A stretch of DNA of 64,000 bases from CAZGRP01 sp964527995 (GCA_964527995.1 CAZGRP010000018.1:5846-69845); one strand, 5' to 3'. Positions 52,328 to 61,562 are shown, counted from the stretch's first letter. The notes: generated by a model from the letters alone, not told the origin. Numbers and translations are program-made.

Positions 52328-53244
52328 CAGAAGTTCAACTCCAGTCCTTCGTAGGCAGCGACCGTATTCTGGAAGTAGCCGCGCGCTGTTGCCTCCATCA
52401 AGGCGATCTTATCGTCGTCGTGGAGCGGGTCGTGGTGGAAGAGGGCGAGCTGCTTGACGCCAGCTTTCTCGGCCACAGTGGCCGCCATGCGGATGGTGCT
52501 GTGCCCAAAACCCTGTCGCGGGGCCTCCTCGCTCCGGTATTCTTCCTCGTCATACTGGGCGTCGTGAATGAGCAGGTCGGCATCCTTGGAAAACCGAATC
52601 AGTCTGGCATCGCCACCGCTGTATCCTTCGGTGTCGGTAGCGTAGATGACCGAACGGCCCTTATATTCGACGCGGAAAATGTAGACCCCGTCTTTGGGAT
52701 GGGCGTAGCTGCGCATGGTCCGCACAACCAGGTCTCCATTGGCAGGAGAGAACGGCTGATCATTCGCTCTGACCTCCGGCGACGAGGCGTCGGCCGGAAA
52801 CCAGATGAGGTCGCTGTTGTTGAGGCTGAGGATCAGTTTCTTGGCGTTCATCTCCTCCAGGGGAACCGGGCTGTACTGGGGTTGGAGCATTCGCGCCAGG
52901 GTCTCTTGCAGCTCCTCGGAAAAGGTCCTCGGACCGTAGACATAGAGCGTCGAGTCGCTCTTGAACAGCGGCCGGAAGAAGAGAAGCCCCTGAATGTGGT
53001 CGTGGTGCGTGTGGCTGATCAGCAAGGTGACCGCACGGTCGGTCGACTTCCCAAGGGCCTGCCGGTTTGCCAGCTCCTGGCCCAGACCGATGATGCCGGT
53101 GCCGGCGTCGAGGATGATGACATGCTCGGCCGTTCGGATCTCTACGCAAGCGGTGTTCCCGCCGTAACGCAGAGTTTTTTCTCCTGGAACCGGATAACTG
53201 CCTCTCACCCCCCAAAATCTTACCCACAGATCATGACTCGCCAT
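52327..53244 (-). CDS. MBL-fold metallo-hydrolase
   Basis: 305 residues from the ATG at 53244 (AAGGA three bases upstream). Begins with LWVRFWGVRGSYPVPGEKTLRYGGNTACVE and carries the metal site HTHHDHIQG, a later aspartate (IYATDTEGYSGG; DLLIHDAQYDEEE) and histidines GHSTI and FHHDP. This matches the phosphodiesterase-like MBL subfamily with GVRGS N-terminus (PhnP/RNase Z-like). Substrate unknown. Confidence 0.85.
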   Translation of the reverse strand: MASHDLWVRFWGVRGSYPVPGEKTLRYGGNTACVEIRTAEHVIILDAGTGIIGLGQELANRQALGKSTDRAVTLLISHTHHDHIQGLLFFRPLFKSDSTLYVYGPRTFSEELQETLARMLQPQYSPVPLEEMNAKKLILSLNNSDLIWFPADASSPEVRANDQPFSPANGDLVVRTMRSYAHPKDGVYIFRVEYKGRSVIYATDTEGYSGGDARLIRFSKDADLLIHDAQYDEEEYRSEEAPRQGFGHSTIRMAATVAEKAGVKQLALFHHDPLHDDDKIALMEATARGYFQNTVAAYEGLELNF

Positions 53245-53672
53245 GGTTCCTTCACCCAGATCCAGCCACTTGCCCATCCACCCACCTTACACTACGAAGC
53301 AGCCCTCCGCAGCGACCCCAGCCAACCAAGGCCGGATACCGTTGAGCGTCCTTCGTTGTCGTCGATTGGAGCCACAATGCTGTCTGTCCGGACAAGGTGG
53401 AAAATAAGACGAGACGGCTTTTGTGATGTGCAGCAAACCCGATCCGAACCCGTCGTGCCACGCTAACATCAAGGCCCGCGGGCTTTTCTGCGCTCCGCGA
53501 AGATGAGGGAGGTCACTGGAACTACTCCCCCCTGGTTTTAGGGAACGCCCGGGCCGCTCCTGCAAAGCAGGGATGGCCGACGGCAGGTCCGGAACTCAGG
53601 GGCCGCTTTTGCCGCGCCGGAAGGGCGCCCGGCGCCTCGACCGGCTCCGGCGTTCCTTCAGTGAACGGCCGA
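53245..53672. other. Intergenic region without recognised gene
   Basis: About 430 bp between mrp and the metallo-hydrolase. No frame shows family similarity. A perfect 10-bp palindrome TGTCCGGACA lies at 53385-53394. The part next to mrp (about 53560-53670) is GC-rich and could fold but has no T-tract. Confidence 0.5.
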
Positions 53673-54785
53673 TTATCCCAGCTGAAACACTCGCTTGAAG
53701 ACGCCTTTCTTCTCGGATCCCAGATGCAGCCGACTGATCTCTCCCGCCGTGGCCTCCGCGATCGTTCGGAAGGCCTCGGCCACCGGAGAGTCGGGCTGCG
53801 TCACGACGATGGGGTTTCCCGTGTCGCCGCCCTCCCGCACTGCCGGTTCCAGCGGCACTTCGCCCAGGAACGGCACTTCGTAGCGTTCGCTTGCCAGCTT
53901 GCCGCCGCCGTGACTGAAAATGTCGGTACGCTCGCCACAGTGCGGGCAAGTGAAATAGCTCATGTTCTCGACGACGCCAAGGACCGGCACGTTCACCTTC
54001 TTGAACATGTTGATCCCCTTGCGGGCGTCGCTGAGGGCCACATCCTGCGGTGTTGTCACGACCACGGCGCCGGTGAGCGGCACCGCCTGCGACAGAGTCA
54101 ACTGGGCGTCGCCTGTCCCAGGTGGCAGATCCACCACAAGATAGTCGAGCGCCCCCCACTCCACGTCGCCGAGGAACTGGGTGATCATCTTGCCGACCAG
54201 AGGGCCGCGCCAGATGATGGCCGCCTCTCCTTGCGCCTGCGCCACGAAGCCGATCGACACCATCTTCAGCCCAAATTTTTCCAGCGGCGCGATCTTCCCG
54301 GACTCCGAAGGGCCGAGCTGCGCATTCTCCAGGCCGACCATGATCGGCACATTCGGTCCGTAGATGTCGGCGTCGAGAAGGCCGACCGTGGCTCCAGCTT
54401 GAGCCAGTGCAATCGACAGGTTGACGGCCACGGTCGACTTGCCGACACCGCCCTTGCCGCTCGCCACAGCGACGATGTTCTTCACCCCGGGCAGAAGGCC
54501 GGCTCTCGACAGCCCTTCTGCGGCGGGCGCGCCAGGAACATCCACGGAGAACTCGATCGCCACAGACTCGACACCGGAAAGCTCAGCCAGCGCCTTCTGC
54601 ACGTCCGCCTCGATTTTTTCCCGGCCCGACCAGCCTGGCGTCTTCAAACCGAGCTTCAGATGCACGTTCGGACCGTCGATGCGAACATCCGTGACCATCT
54701 CCAGGGACACCAGGTCCTTGCCGATCGCCGGCTCAACGACCCGAGCCAGAGCAGCCTGTATATCTTCCGAACGGATAGTTGACAT
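53673..54785 (-). CDS. mrp: Iron-sulfur cluster carrier ATPase Mrp (ApbC/NBP35 family)
   Basis: P-loop ATPase that carries and transfers Fe-S clusters. 370 residues. An N-terminal MIP18/DUF59 domain (about 5-85), then VASGKGGVGKSTVAVNLSIALA (deviant Walker A), LLDADIYGPNVPIMVGL, LDYLVVDLPPGTGDAQLTLSQ and the cluster-binding CxxC in YFTCPHCGERTDIF. ATG at 54785, GGAG 11 bases upstream. It has its own promoter at 54910-54937 with a leader of about 115 nt. Confidence 0.95.
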   Translation of the reverse strand: MSTIRSEDIQAALARVVEPAIGKDLVSLEMVTDVRIDGPNVHLKLGLKTPGWSGREKIEADVQKALAELSGVESVAIEFSVDVPGAPAAEGLSRAGLLPGVKNIVAVASGKGGVGKSTVAVNLSIALAQAGATVGLLDADIYGPNVPIMVGLENAQLGPSESGKIAPLEKFGLKMVSIGFVAQAQGEAAIIWRGPLVGKMITQFLGDVEWGALDYLVVDLPPGTGDAQLTLSQAVPLTGAVVVTTPQDVALSDARKGINMFKKVNVPVLGVVENMSYFTCPHCGERTDIFSHGGGKLASERYEVPFLGEVPLEPAVREGGDTGNPIVVTQPDSPVAEAFRTIAEATAGEISRLHLGSEKKGVFKRVFQLG

Positions 54786-55187
54786 CGTAATACTTACTCC
54801 ATCTTTGAGCCGGGGCCGCCAAGACAACCCCGAGCAAGATCAGCAGCGGGCGTTCAAGCCCGGCCAAGTTGTTTTTGCAGGCTTGTCTACCCTCGAAAAC
54901 ACGGCTACAAATATAAGAAAAAATCCCCGAATGTCAAAGGCTTTTAGGCTGACCCTTTGGCCCTTGGGCGGCGATGGAAACCAACGTTGCAACTGTCGTT
55001 CCGGAACTCACGCCGGTGGGTAAAATCGGGTAGTTCGGGTTCCGGACACACCAGGCGGCTCCACTGGTGAGAACCGCAAATCCGACAACAGAGGGTTGGG
55101 TTACATCAGGCGTAGCGGACAACTTCAAGCGGTCGGGGCTGCCGGGACCCGGCCAGCGGCTGTAGAGAAAAGGGAGGCTCTTTTTTT
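54786..55187. other. Intergenic region between mrp and the isocitrate dehydrogenase gene
   Basis: About 400 bp. Holds the mrp promoter (54910-54937) and leader. An imperfect GC-rich palindrome (GCTGCCGGG-A-CCCGGCCAGC, around 55137-55156) lacks a T-tract. No gene seen. Confidence 0.55.
54910..54937 (-). promoter_or_regulatory. Sigma-70 promoter of mrp
   Basis: On the minus strand TTGACA, 16 bp, TATATT: full -35 consensus and a strong -10 in an AT-rich pocket. Confidence 0.75.
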
Positions 55188-56189
55188 CTAACTCATAGCC
55201 GCCACAATGGCGTCGGCCACCTCATCGGTCGTCGCCGAGCCGCCCAGATCAGGCGTCAGAATGCTCCCCTGCGAAGTGACGGCCCGAACCCCGTCCCACA
55301 GCTTCTGCGCCTCCTCACGCTTGCCCATATGTTCCAGCATCAGCTCGGCGCTCAGGATGATGGCGATAGGGTTGGCGATTCCCTTTCCGGCAATGTCGGG
55401 TGCGCTGCCATGCACCGACTCGAACACTGCGTAGCGGTCGCCGATGTTGGCACCTGGGACCAGCCCGAGGCCGCCCACCAGCCCGGCGCACAGATCGGAG
55501 ATGATGTCCCCGTAAAGGTTGGTGAGCACCAGGATGTCGAAGCGCTGCGGATTGAGAACCAGCTGCATGGCCAGGTTGTCGACAATGATCTCTTCGTAAG
55601 AAATATCGGGGTAGGAGTTGGAGATGCTGCGAGTGCACTGGAGGAAGAGGCCGTCGCTGAGCTTCATGATGTTGGCCTTGTGAACCGCCGTCACTTTTTT
55701 CCTTCCCCGCGCCCGAGCATAGTCGAAAGCGAACTTCGCGATTCTTCGCGAGGCTTTCCGGGTGATGATCTTCAGGCTCTCTGTCACGCCCGGGGCCACT
55801 CGATGCTCGATGCCCGAATAAAGATCCTCGGTGTTTTCGCGGATGACCACCAGATCCACAGCGTCGAAACGCGTCTTGACGCCCGGCAGGTTTCTTACAG
55901 GCCGAACGTTGGCGTAAAGATCGAGGCTTTTGCGCAACTCGACGTTGACGCTGCGAAACCCCTCACCCACCTTGGTGGTCACCGGCCCCTTGAGAGCCAC
56001 CTTGTTCCGCCGGACGGACTCCAGCACCTGGCCCGGCAACGGCTTGCCGTACTTCTTCAGGGCGACAACGCCTGCCTCCACGCGCTCCCACTGGATGTCG
56101 GCCCCCGTGGCATCCACGACTTTGACCGCCGCCGCCGTGACCTCCGGGCCGATGCCATCACCAGGAATCAGCGTAACTTTCGTGGCCAT
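55188..56189 (-). CDS. NAD-dependent isocitrate dehydrogenase (IDH3/homoisocitrate type)
   Basis: Beta-decarboxylating dehydrogenase, probably the TCA-cycle enzyme. 333 residues. VTLIPGDGIGPEVTAAAVKV, LDLYANVRPVRNLPGV, DLVVIRENTEDLYSGIEH, VHKANIMKLSDGLF, DNLAMQLVLNPQRFDILVLT, NLYGDIISDLCAGLVGGLG and ESVHGSAPDIAGKGIANP. The length and NTEDLYSGIEH favour the NAD-type isocitrate dehydrogenase; LeuB and homoisocitrate dehydrogenase are close relatives and not fully excluded. Confidence 0.9.
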   Translation of the reverse strand: MATKVTLIPGDGIGPEVTAAAVKVVDATGADIQWERVEAGVVALKKYGKPLPGQVLESVRRNKVALKGPVTTKVGEGFRSVNVELRKSLDLYANVRPVRNLPGVKTRFDAVDLVVIRENTEDLYSGIEHRVAPGVTESLKIITRKASRRIAKFAFDYARARGRKKVTAVHKANIMKLSDGLFLQCTRSISNSYPDISYEEIIVDNLAMQLVLNPQRFDILVLTNLYGDIISDLCAGLVGGLGLVPGANIGDRYAVFESVHGSAPDIAGKGIANPIAIILSAELMLEHMGKREEAQKLWDGVRAVTSQGSILTPDLGGSATTDEVADAIVAAMS

Positions 56190-56258
56190 CGTGATCTCTT
56201 ACAAAATGGAAATCTATCGTCTCCTCATCACCCTAACCGTCGGGCTTCGAACTTGCCA

Positions 56259-56287
56259 AAAGTACGATATCTCGCCCTAAAAGTCAA
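56259..56287 (-). promoter_or_regulatory. Sigma-70 promoter of the isocitrate dehydrogenase gene
   Basis: On the minus strand TTGACT, 17 bp, TACTTT, about 70 bp upstream of the start. Confidence 0.65.
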
Positions 56288-56318
56288 GCCGCTTGGTTTT
56301 GCAAGAACAGCAGCCACT

Positions 56319-57029
56319 TTACGGATTGGTCGGACGAATTTCGAACTCACTGACCATAGCACGCTGCGGCAACTTGAGAGCGGCGACCACCATCTCCGCT
56401 ACGTCCTCGGGCTTGAGAATCCGTTCGCGGTTCGGGCTCATCTCGAGACCGTCGAAGAAGCTGGTATCCACCGAACCGGGACAGACGGCGATCACACGCA
56501 CGCCGTTTTCTCTTTCCTCCAGCATCAGGCACTTCGAGAAGGCAAGCACGCCCCACTTGGTTGCAGCATACCCGGCGCCCGTTTTGAAGAAGTTCTTTCC
56601 CGCCAGCGACGAAATGTTGACGACGGCACTTTCTCCTCGCTGTCGTAGATAAGGCAGAGCCTCCCGGGTGGCCAGGAACAGGCCGCGCAGGTTGACGGCA
56701 AACATCGAGTCCCATTCCTCAGTGGGGAATTCGGCCACGACGTGGAAAGTGCCGAAACCGGCGTTGTTGACCAGAATGTCCAGGCCGTCATAACGATCCG
56801 CCGTAGCGCGCAGCATCGATTTGATCTCTTCCTCACGACTCATGTCCGCCTGAATCACCAAAGCGTCGCTGCCAAGACGGCGGACTTCGGCCGCCACCTC
56901 TTGCAGTTGCGAAACGGATCGCGCCGCAAGCGCGACGCTTGCCCCTTCCTTTGCGAGTGCCAGGGCCACGGCCTTGCCAATGCCTCGGCTGGCTCCGGTC
57001 ACAAGTGCTACTTTGTCAGTCAGCTCCAT
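56319..57029 (-). CDS. Short-chain dehydrogenase/reductase (FabG-like)
   Basis: 236 residues. Classical SDR: KVALVTGASRGIGKAVALAL (cofactor), LDILVNNAGFG, catalytic serine in VNISSLAGKN and YAATK. Substrate cannot be read; 3-ketoacyl reductase or sepiapterin-reductase-like activity is possible. Located downstream of yraN on the same strand. Confidence 0.9.
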   Translation of the reverse strand: MELTDKVALVTGASRGIGKAVALALAKEGASVALAARSVSQLQEVAAEVRRLGSDALVIQADMSREEEIKSMLRATADRYDGLDILVNNAGFGTFHVVAEFPTEEWDSMFAVNLRGLFLATREALPYLRQRGESAVVNISSLAGKNFFKTGAGYAATKWGVLAFSKCLMLEERENGVRVIAVCPGSVDTSFFDGLEMSPNRERILKPEDVAEMVVAALKLPQRAMVSEFEIRPTNP

Positions 57030-57158
57030 ATCGTGACTCCTTTCCTCTCGAAAAATTCAAACACGCCCGCCAGGCCCTGAGTTGTTCAGCTTCCAGAGCC
57101 TGCCGGTGCTTTCATGGCAACGATGGTGCCCAAGAGGGTTGCATTCCTGGACAACATT

Positions 57159-57560
57159 CTACGCAAAGCCGGTAGTCCCGACGTCGGGGTCGGCCCAGAA
57201 GGCATTCTCGAGGTGGCGAATCCGCGGCCGGCGGCTTCCGAAGCTCACGGCGATGACATCGAAACGGCACTCGACATCTTCGATCTCTCTCAGTTGCAGA
57301 AAGCGAAGAGCGGTGAGCACAAGTTGCCGTTGCTTCTTCGAGGTGACCCAGGCCGCGGGGTCTCCGAAGTCGCCGCGATACTGCGACTTCACCTCCACGA
57401 ACACCAGGGTCGCGCCATCCCGGGCAACGATGTCCAACTCGCCGTGACGCCAGCGGAAGTTGCGGCTGACAATCACATATCCCTTCGATTCAAGATATTG
57501 ACAGGCGATTTCCTCACCACGGTCGCCAACCTGCTTGCTGCTGAAGTCATCACGGCTCAT
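57159..57560 (-). CDS. yraN: UPF0102 protein YraN (endonuclease-like fold)
   Basis: 133 residues. GDRGEEIACQYLESKGYVIV, then SRNFRWRHGELDIVARDGATLVFVEVK: the conserved G-E-x-A, GE-x-D and EVK of a PD-(D/E)XK-like nuclease fold. Function not firmly known; it is commonly beside rnhB as here (4-bp overlap). Confidence 0.92.
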   Translation of the reverse strand: MSRDDFSSKQVGDRGEEIACQYLESKGYVIVSRNFRWRHGELDIVARDGATLVFVEVKSQYRGDFGDPAAWVTSKKQRQLVLTALRFLQLREIEDVECRFDVIAVSFGSRRPRIRHLENAFWADPDVGTTGFA

Positions 57561-58228
57561 GCCGGGTCAGCCTCCCGCCGAAAGCGTTTCGGGTGGAACG
57601 AGCGCCGATGGATGGGACAGAGGCCGTGCCTGTCGATGGCATCCAGGTGCTCAGGCGTGGCGTATCCCTTGTGCCGGGCAAAGCCGTACTCGGGGTATTG
57701 CCGGTCATACTCGACCATGATGCGATCTCGAGTCACCTTGGCCACGATCGAGGCCGCCGCGATTGAAAAGGCGCGCCGGTCGCCGCCGACCACCGCCACG
57801 CAGTTCTCCACACCTTCAGGCAGGCGGTTTCCGTCCACAAGCACGACATCGGGGTGAATCCGGAGGTCGGCGATTGCCAGCGCCATGGCACGCAGGGCGG
57901 CGCGCAGGATGTTCAAACGATCGATCTCCTCGACCGCGACAATGCCTATCCCGACGCCGCGAGCCTGGTTGCGAATCTCCTCGAACAGCCGCTCGCGGGT
58001 GACGGCGGAAACGAGCTTGGAGTCATTCACTTCCGGCAGATCCAAGGCGCGATCGATGACGACGGCCGCTGCCACCACCGGACCGGCCAGCGGTCCGCGC
58101 CCGGCCTCGTCGACGCCGGCGATCAGACGGCAGCCCCGCCGCCAAAACTCTCTTTCGATGGCGAAAAGATCCCGCCCTTCGTCGCAGCCAGACGATTCGA
58201 AGCCCGACACGTCGAAAGCGTGCATCAC
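57557..58228 (-). CDS. rnhB: Ribonuclease HII
   Basis: Removes ribonucleotides from DNA. 223 residues. LIAGVDEAGRGPLAGPVVAAAV with the first catalytic acids (DE), NDSKLVSAVTRERLFEEI, VLVDGNRLPEG, GDRRAFSIAAASIVAKVTRD, YGFARHKGYATPEHLDAI. GTG at 58228 with GGAG upstream, or ATG at 58225. An N-terminal extension of about 30 residues is present. Confidence 0.95.
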   Translation of the reverse strand: MMHAFDVSGFESSGCDEGRDLFAIEREFWRRGCRLIAGVDEAGRGPLAGPVVAAAVVIDRALDLPEVNDSKLVSAVTRERLFEEIRNQARGVGIGIVAVEEIDRLNILRAALRAMALAIADLRIHPDVVLVDGNRLPEGVENCVAVVGGDRRAFSIAAASIVAKVTRDRIMVEYDRQYPEYGFARHKGYATPEHLDAIDRHGLCPIHRRSFHPKRFRREADPA

Positions 58229-58262
58229 CAGGTGCCACTCCTCCGTAACGTCGACCCTGTCC

Positions 58263-59128
58263 TCAGTTCACCCCAAGTTCCTCGGCGGCAGCCGACCTTG
58301 CTCGCCGGGTCTCCCCCACCTTTTCCAACGCATATTTGAACGTAATCGGCCCGACCAACTGGTTGATGGTGATCGAAGCAATGACCATCGTGGCAAACGT
58401 CTCACCCCACTCTGGGAACCGCCGCACGACCTCCTGAGTCAACCCCAGGCTCACCCCGGCCTGAGTGATGAACGCCAAACCGTACATCTTGCTGAACAAC
58501 GGCGTGTCGCCGCTCAGGCGTCCGGCGGCGTAGCCGGACAGCATGACCATCACCGCCCTGGCGACGACAACGAAAATGGCCAGAGCCCAGGTGGTTCTCA
58601 AAGCGGAGAGATCCAGCGAGCTACCAATCACAGNNNNNNNNNNNNNNNNNNNNNNNNNNNNNNNNNNNNNNNNNNNNNNNNNNNNNNNNNNNNNNNNNNN
58701 NNNNNNNNNNNNNNNNNNNNNNNNNNNNNNNNNGCGCTGACCCCGGCAAACACCATAAACAGCTGCAACACCACCAGCCAGGTCAGGCTTCGGCGCTGTG
58801 CTCGTAGGTCTCGAAGCCGCAGCTCGGCACCTGCCTCGATCGCGATGAAAGTCAGCGCCAGGTCGTCGATGAAGCGCAACTGGTCGATCATGCCGGCACG
58901 GACATAACCCAGGAGATAGGGGCCGACGAGCACGCCGGCGATCATGTAGCCGCTGATTCCGGGCAGGCCGACATCGCCAAACAGCTTGCCAAACAGATAG
59001 GATATAAGCAGAAAGAACCCCAGCACCAGCGTCACCATGCCACCGGCAGCGACGCTGCCATGGGCCGGAATCCAGCTTACCGCACGCATCACGAGCAATA
59101 CAGCAGCAATCGCCAGGAGTTTTTTCAC
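58263..59128 (-). CDS. Cation:proton antiporter, interrupted by assembly gap
   Basis: One gene split by 100 Ns. N-terminal piece (58734-59128; GTG start, GGGAGG upstream): four hydrophobic segments including LFGDVGLPGISGYMIAGVLVGPYLLG and a region near DLALTFIAIEAGAELRL typical of CPA2 (Kef/NhaP-like) antiporters. C-terminal piece (58263-58633): MYGLAFITQAGVSLGLTQEV and TINQLVGPITFKYAL. Together about 260 residues are visible against about 400 in the family, so roughly 130-140 residues fall in the gap if it is intact. The start overlaps the stop of the next antiporter by four bases. Confidence 0.8.
58634..58733. other. Assembly gap (100 Ns)
   Basis: Run of N of exactly 100 bases, probably a scaffold gap of nominal size. 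It splits the antiporter gene. Confidence 0.99.
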
Positions 59129-60306
59129 GCCTCCTCCCTGGCTCGCAGCAGCCATTGGATGAGAGGCGGGCTGAGCAGTTCGTTGAGGACGATCGCCAGG
59201 ACGACGCCGGCGACGATCGTCTTCCCGAGGGCGGTTTGTGAAATCATCTGGTAGTTGACGATCATGGCCACTGCCATGCCGCCCTGAGCCGTGAGGCCGA
59301 GGCCGAGCATAGCCGGCACCGGCTGCCGCTTCAGGATCGATCCAGCTCCCAGAAATCCTCCCAGGCTTTTCGCCACAAGTCGGATGAACACATACGCCAG
59401 TGCCAACAGCCCGGCCCAGACGCTGGTGAATTGCAAAGCGGCCCCAGCAACAATCAGGAAGGTCAGGTAGATCGGCCGCTCCGGATGATGAATCATTTCA
59501 ACGATTCGATGGCTCTGACCGGCCAGGTTCACGGCCACAAAGCCGGAGATCAGATTGACGAACAACGGCGAAAAGTTCAGGTAGCTCGCTGCGCCGGCGC
59601 TGAAGAAGACGACACCAAGGAGCACCACAAGAAGTTCTTCCTCGTTCCTGACGAATTTCAGCAGGTAGACGAACAACAGCCCAAAGATCGCCCCAAGGAT
59701 CAGACTGAGAGTCAACCACTGGCCCAAGACGAAGCGTTCGACGCCAAACAGCGAAGTCGGATGAAGCAAGCAGAAGGCGATCCCAAGAACAAACAACCCG
59801 GGAAGGTCGCCGACGCTGGCAACGTAGCGCAGCACTTTCATCACGCGCAGGCGGCGGATCCTCAAGCTCCGCGACATCAGGGCCAGAACCGTCTGTGTGG
59901 AGCAGGAGGCCGTTGCTGCCAGGATCGCTGCGGTAACCACGGCGGCGCTGCGCTCGACCCCGACGCGAAGCAGCACGACATAGGCGGCGACGCCAACAAG
60001 CGCAATCGTAACCAATGCCTGAATCACGGATACCAAGAAGTAGTTGACGGGGAATCGCCGCAGCGTCCGCAGCTCGAACTGCAAGCCATAGAGAAAGCCA
60101 ATCCAGCCAAGGCCGAGACCGACCACGGGAGCGAGCCCCTTCAAGGTCGCTGGATCGAGAACACCGGCGAAGGCATCGCCCAGAAGGAACCCGAACAACA
60201 AGAACTCCGTGCCGGTGACGTACAGCATCTTGAAACGGACAAAGGTCTTTCTTTGCCCGACCAGGATGAGAACCGCAATCAGGGTAATGCCGATGAGGAC
60301 CTTCAT
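59125..60306 (-). CDS. Cation:proton antiporter-like protein (CPA2)
   Basis: 393 residues, about 11-12 membrane helices. FLLFGFLLGDAFAGVLDPATL, AAVVTAAILAATASCSTQTVL, LTAQGGMAVAMIVNYQMI and a C-terminal LLSPPLIQWLLRAREEA follow the pattern of Kef-type sodium/proton exchangers. It is adjacent to and overlaps a second antiporter gene, so the two may act together as a two-component transporter or be tandem paralogues. Ion specificity unknown. Confidence 0.82.
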   Translation of the reverse strand: MKVLIGITLIAVLILVGQRKTFVRFKMLYVTGTEFLLFGFLLGDAFAGVLDPATLKGLAPVVGLGLGWIGFLYGLQFELRTLRRFPVNYFLVSVIQALVTIALVGVAAYVVLLRVGVERSAAVVTAAILAATASCSTQTVLALMSRSLRIRRLRVMKVLRYVASVGDLPGLFVLGIAFCLLHPTSLFGVERFVLGQWLTLSLILGAIFGLLFVYLLKFVRNEEELLVVLLGVVFFSAGAASYLNFSPLFVNLISGFVAVNLAGQSHRIVEMIHHPERPIYLTFLIVAGAALQFTSVWAGLLALAYVFIRLVAKSLGGFLGAGSILKRQPVPAMLGLGLTAQGGMAVAMIVNYQMISQTALGKTIVAGVVLAIVLNELLSPPLIQWLLRAREEA

Positions 60307-60421
60307 AAATCAGGCTGCATCCGGAGGTTGCTCGGCCTATGGATCAGCTCGATGTCTGATTCTTGCATGGGACCCACAGAGTCAGGAACGCCGCATCACG
60401 GGGCAGACAGAAGATAGCGAC

Positions 60422-60450
60422 AAGGTAGGAATCGCCTCGCCAACTGTCAA
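60422..60450 (-). promoter_or_regulatory. Sigma-70 promoter of the antiporter-rnhB gene run
   Basis: On the minus strand TTGACA, 17 bp, TACCTT, with a leader of about 110 nt to the antiporter start. Confidence 0.6.
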
Positions 60451-60738
60451 GATCAAAGTTGCTTGCCCGCCCTCTTGACTCGCCTGATCCACTGGTCGAT
60501 GCTGCGTCATCAGCTCACGAGGTGCAGAGGCTATGCCGCAGCAGAGCTGCCGTCGTATGGCGGCGTTCTTTCCAAGGCGGGCCGGGCTCTGGAGGTCATG
60601 CCCGCCGGCGGGCAGCCGCCCCTGTCGAGTCGCTGAGGTTGACCGAGGCAGGCACATCGCGGCTCGGCCCGGCTTTGGACGGTGCAGGGGAAGAGAAACA
60701 AAGAACCCAAAAAACCAGATGATCCATGAGAATTGTGG

Positions 60739-60766
60739 TTGCACTCCTCCCATTTTGTGCTAAATT
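60739..60766 (+). promoter_or_regulatory. Possible promoter of the nucleotidyltransferase-like gene
   Basis: TTGCAC, 16 bp, TAAATT in an AT-rich pocket about 80 bp upstream of the start. Confidence 0.45.
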
Positions 60767-60848
60767 TGAAGTATTGATCGCATCTCGATGGGTTTGCGAG
60801 GATCTGGGAATGTTAAACGCCGGAACTACAACTTTCCAGGAGTTCATG

Positions 60849-61439
60849 ATGGCCGAGACGCTACCGCTCGCGACCGTGCAAAGCGCGATTCTGGAGTACC
60901 TGCGGCATCGAGACGATGCGGTCGTCTTCGGGGCGCAAGCGGTGAATGCTTATGTGCAGGAGCCTCGCATGACTCAGGACGTAGACATCCTTTCCTCCCA
61001 TGCCAGGGAGCTGGCGCAAGATCTGCGAGACTACTTGAGCAACCGTTTCCACATCGCCGTGCGTGTCCGCCGCCTCAGAGAAGGCGGAGCATATCGACTC
61101 TTTCAGATTCGCAAGGAGGGGAATCGCCACCTGGCCGATATTCGATTCGTGGCCGCTTTGCCGCCGGCGCGCCGAATCGCTGACGTGCTGGTGGCAGCGC
61201 CGGAGGAACTAATTGCCAGCAAGGTGATCGCCTACCACCGCCGCCGCGGCCAGCCCAAGTCGGGCACCGACTGGCGGGACCTGGCCATGCTGCTTTTGGC
61301 TTTCCCAGAACTGAAGCGCGAGTCAGGTCCGGTGGCGGATCGCCTGAAGGCAGCCAGCGCACCCCCTGACGTCCTGGTCGTTTGGAGGAAAATCGTCGCC
61401 CAGGAGATACGACCTCCCGACGAGGAAGACCAATACTGA
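60849..61439 (+). CDS. Nucleotidyltransferase-fold protein (AbiEii-like / DUF6036-like)
   Basis: 196 residues from the ATG at 60849 (AGGAG six bases upstream). Contains VVFGAQAVNAYVQEPRMTQDVDIL, the G(x)nG-like and DxD acidic motif of minimal nucleotidyltransferases of the AbiEii type, then LADIRFVAALPPARRIADVL and a C-terminal helical part with ELIASKVIAYHRRRGQPKSG and DWRDLAMLLLAFPEL. Such proteins often act as toxin partners, but no antitoxin gene is adjacent. Function unproven. Confidence 0.7.
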   Translation: MAETLPLATVQSAILEYLRHRDDAVVFGAQAVNAYVQEPRMTQDVDILSSHARELAQDLRDYLSNRFHIAVRVRRLREGGAYRLFQIRKEGNRHLADIRFVAALPPARRIADVLVAAPEELIASKVIAYHRRRGQPKSGTDWRDLAMLLLAFPELKRESGPVADRLKAASAPPDVLVVWRKIVAQEIRPPDEEDQY

Positions 61440-61467
61440 GCGGCGTCCGCTGTCTGGCTCCTGATTG

Positions 61468-61562
61468 CCGCTCCCTGAGACCTGACATCTGGTAGCTGAC
61501 ATCCGGCCTGCGGCTGCCACTCCTCTGGTTCTTGCCTCCTCTGTGCCCAGTTCCCAGTTCCC
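61468..61562. repeat. Short heptamer-based intergenic repeats
   Basis: CCCAGTT-CCCAGTT-CCC at 61546-61562, and a 14-bp imperfect direct repeat beginning CTGACATC near 61482-61509. They resemble short tandem heptamer repeats and the unit length of 7 is the same as in the murG repeat. Confidence 0.5.

Larger units (their letters stand above)
60307..60848. other. Intergenic region between divergent antiporter and nucleotidyltransferase genes
   Basis: About 540 bp holding two divergent promoters (60422-60450 minus, 60739-60766 plus). No gene seen in the GC-rich centre. Confidence 0.55.

Noticed and set aside
53385..53394. Palindrome TGTCCGGACA as an operator
   Set aside because: A 10-bp palindrome in GC-rich DNA is expected by chance; no promoter with good spacing lies beside it.
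55137..55156. Terminator after the isocitrate dehydrogenase gene
   Set aside because: The GC-rich imperfect palindrome has no following T-tract on either strand.
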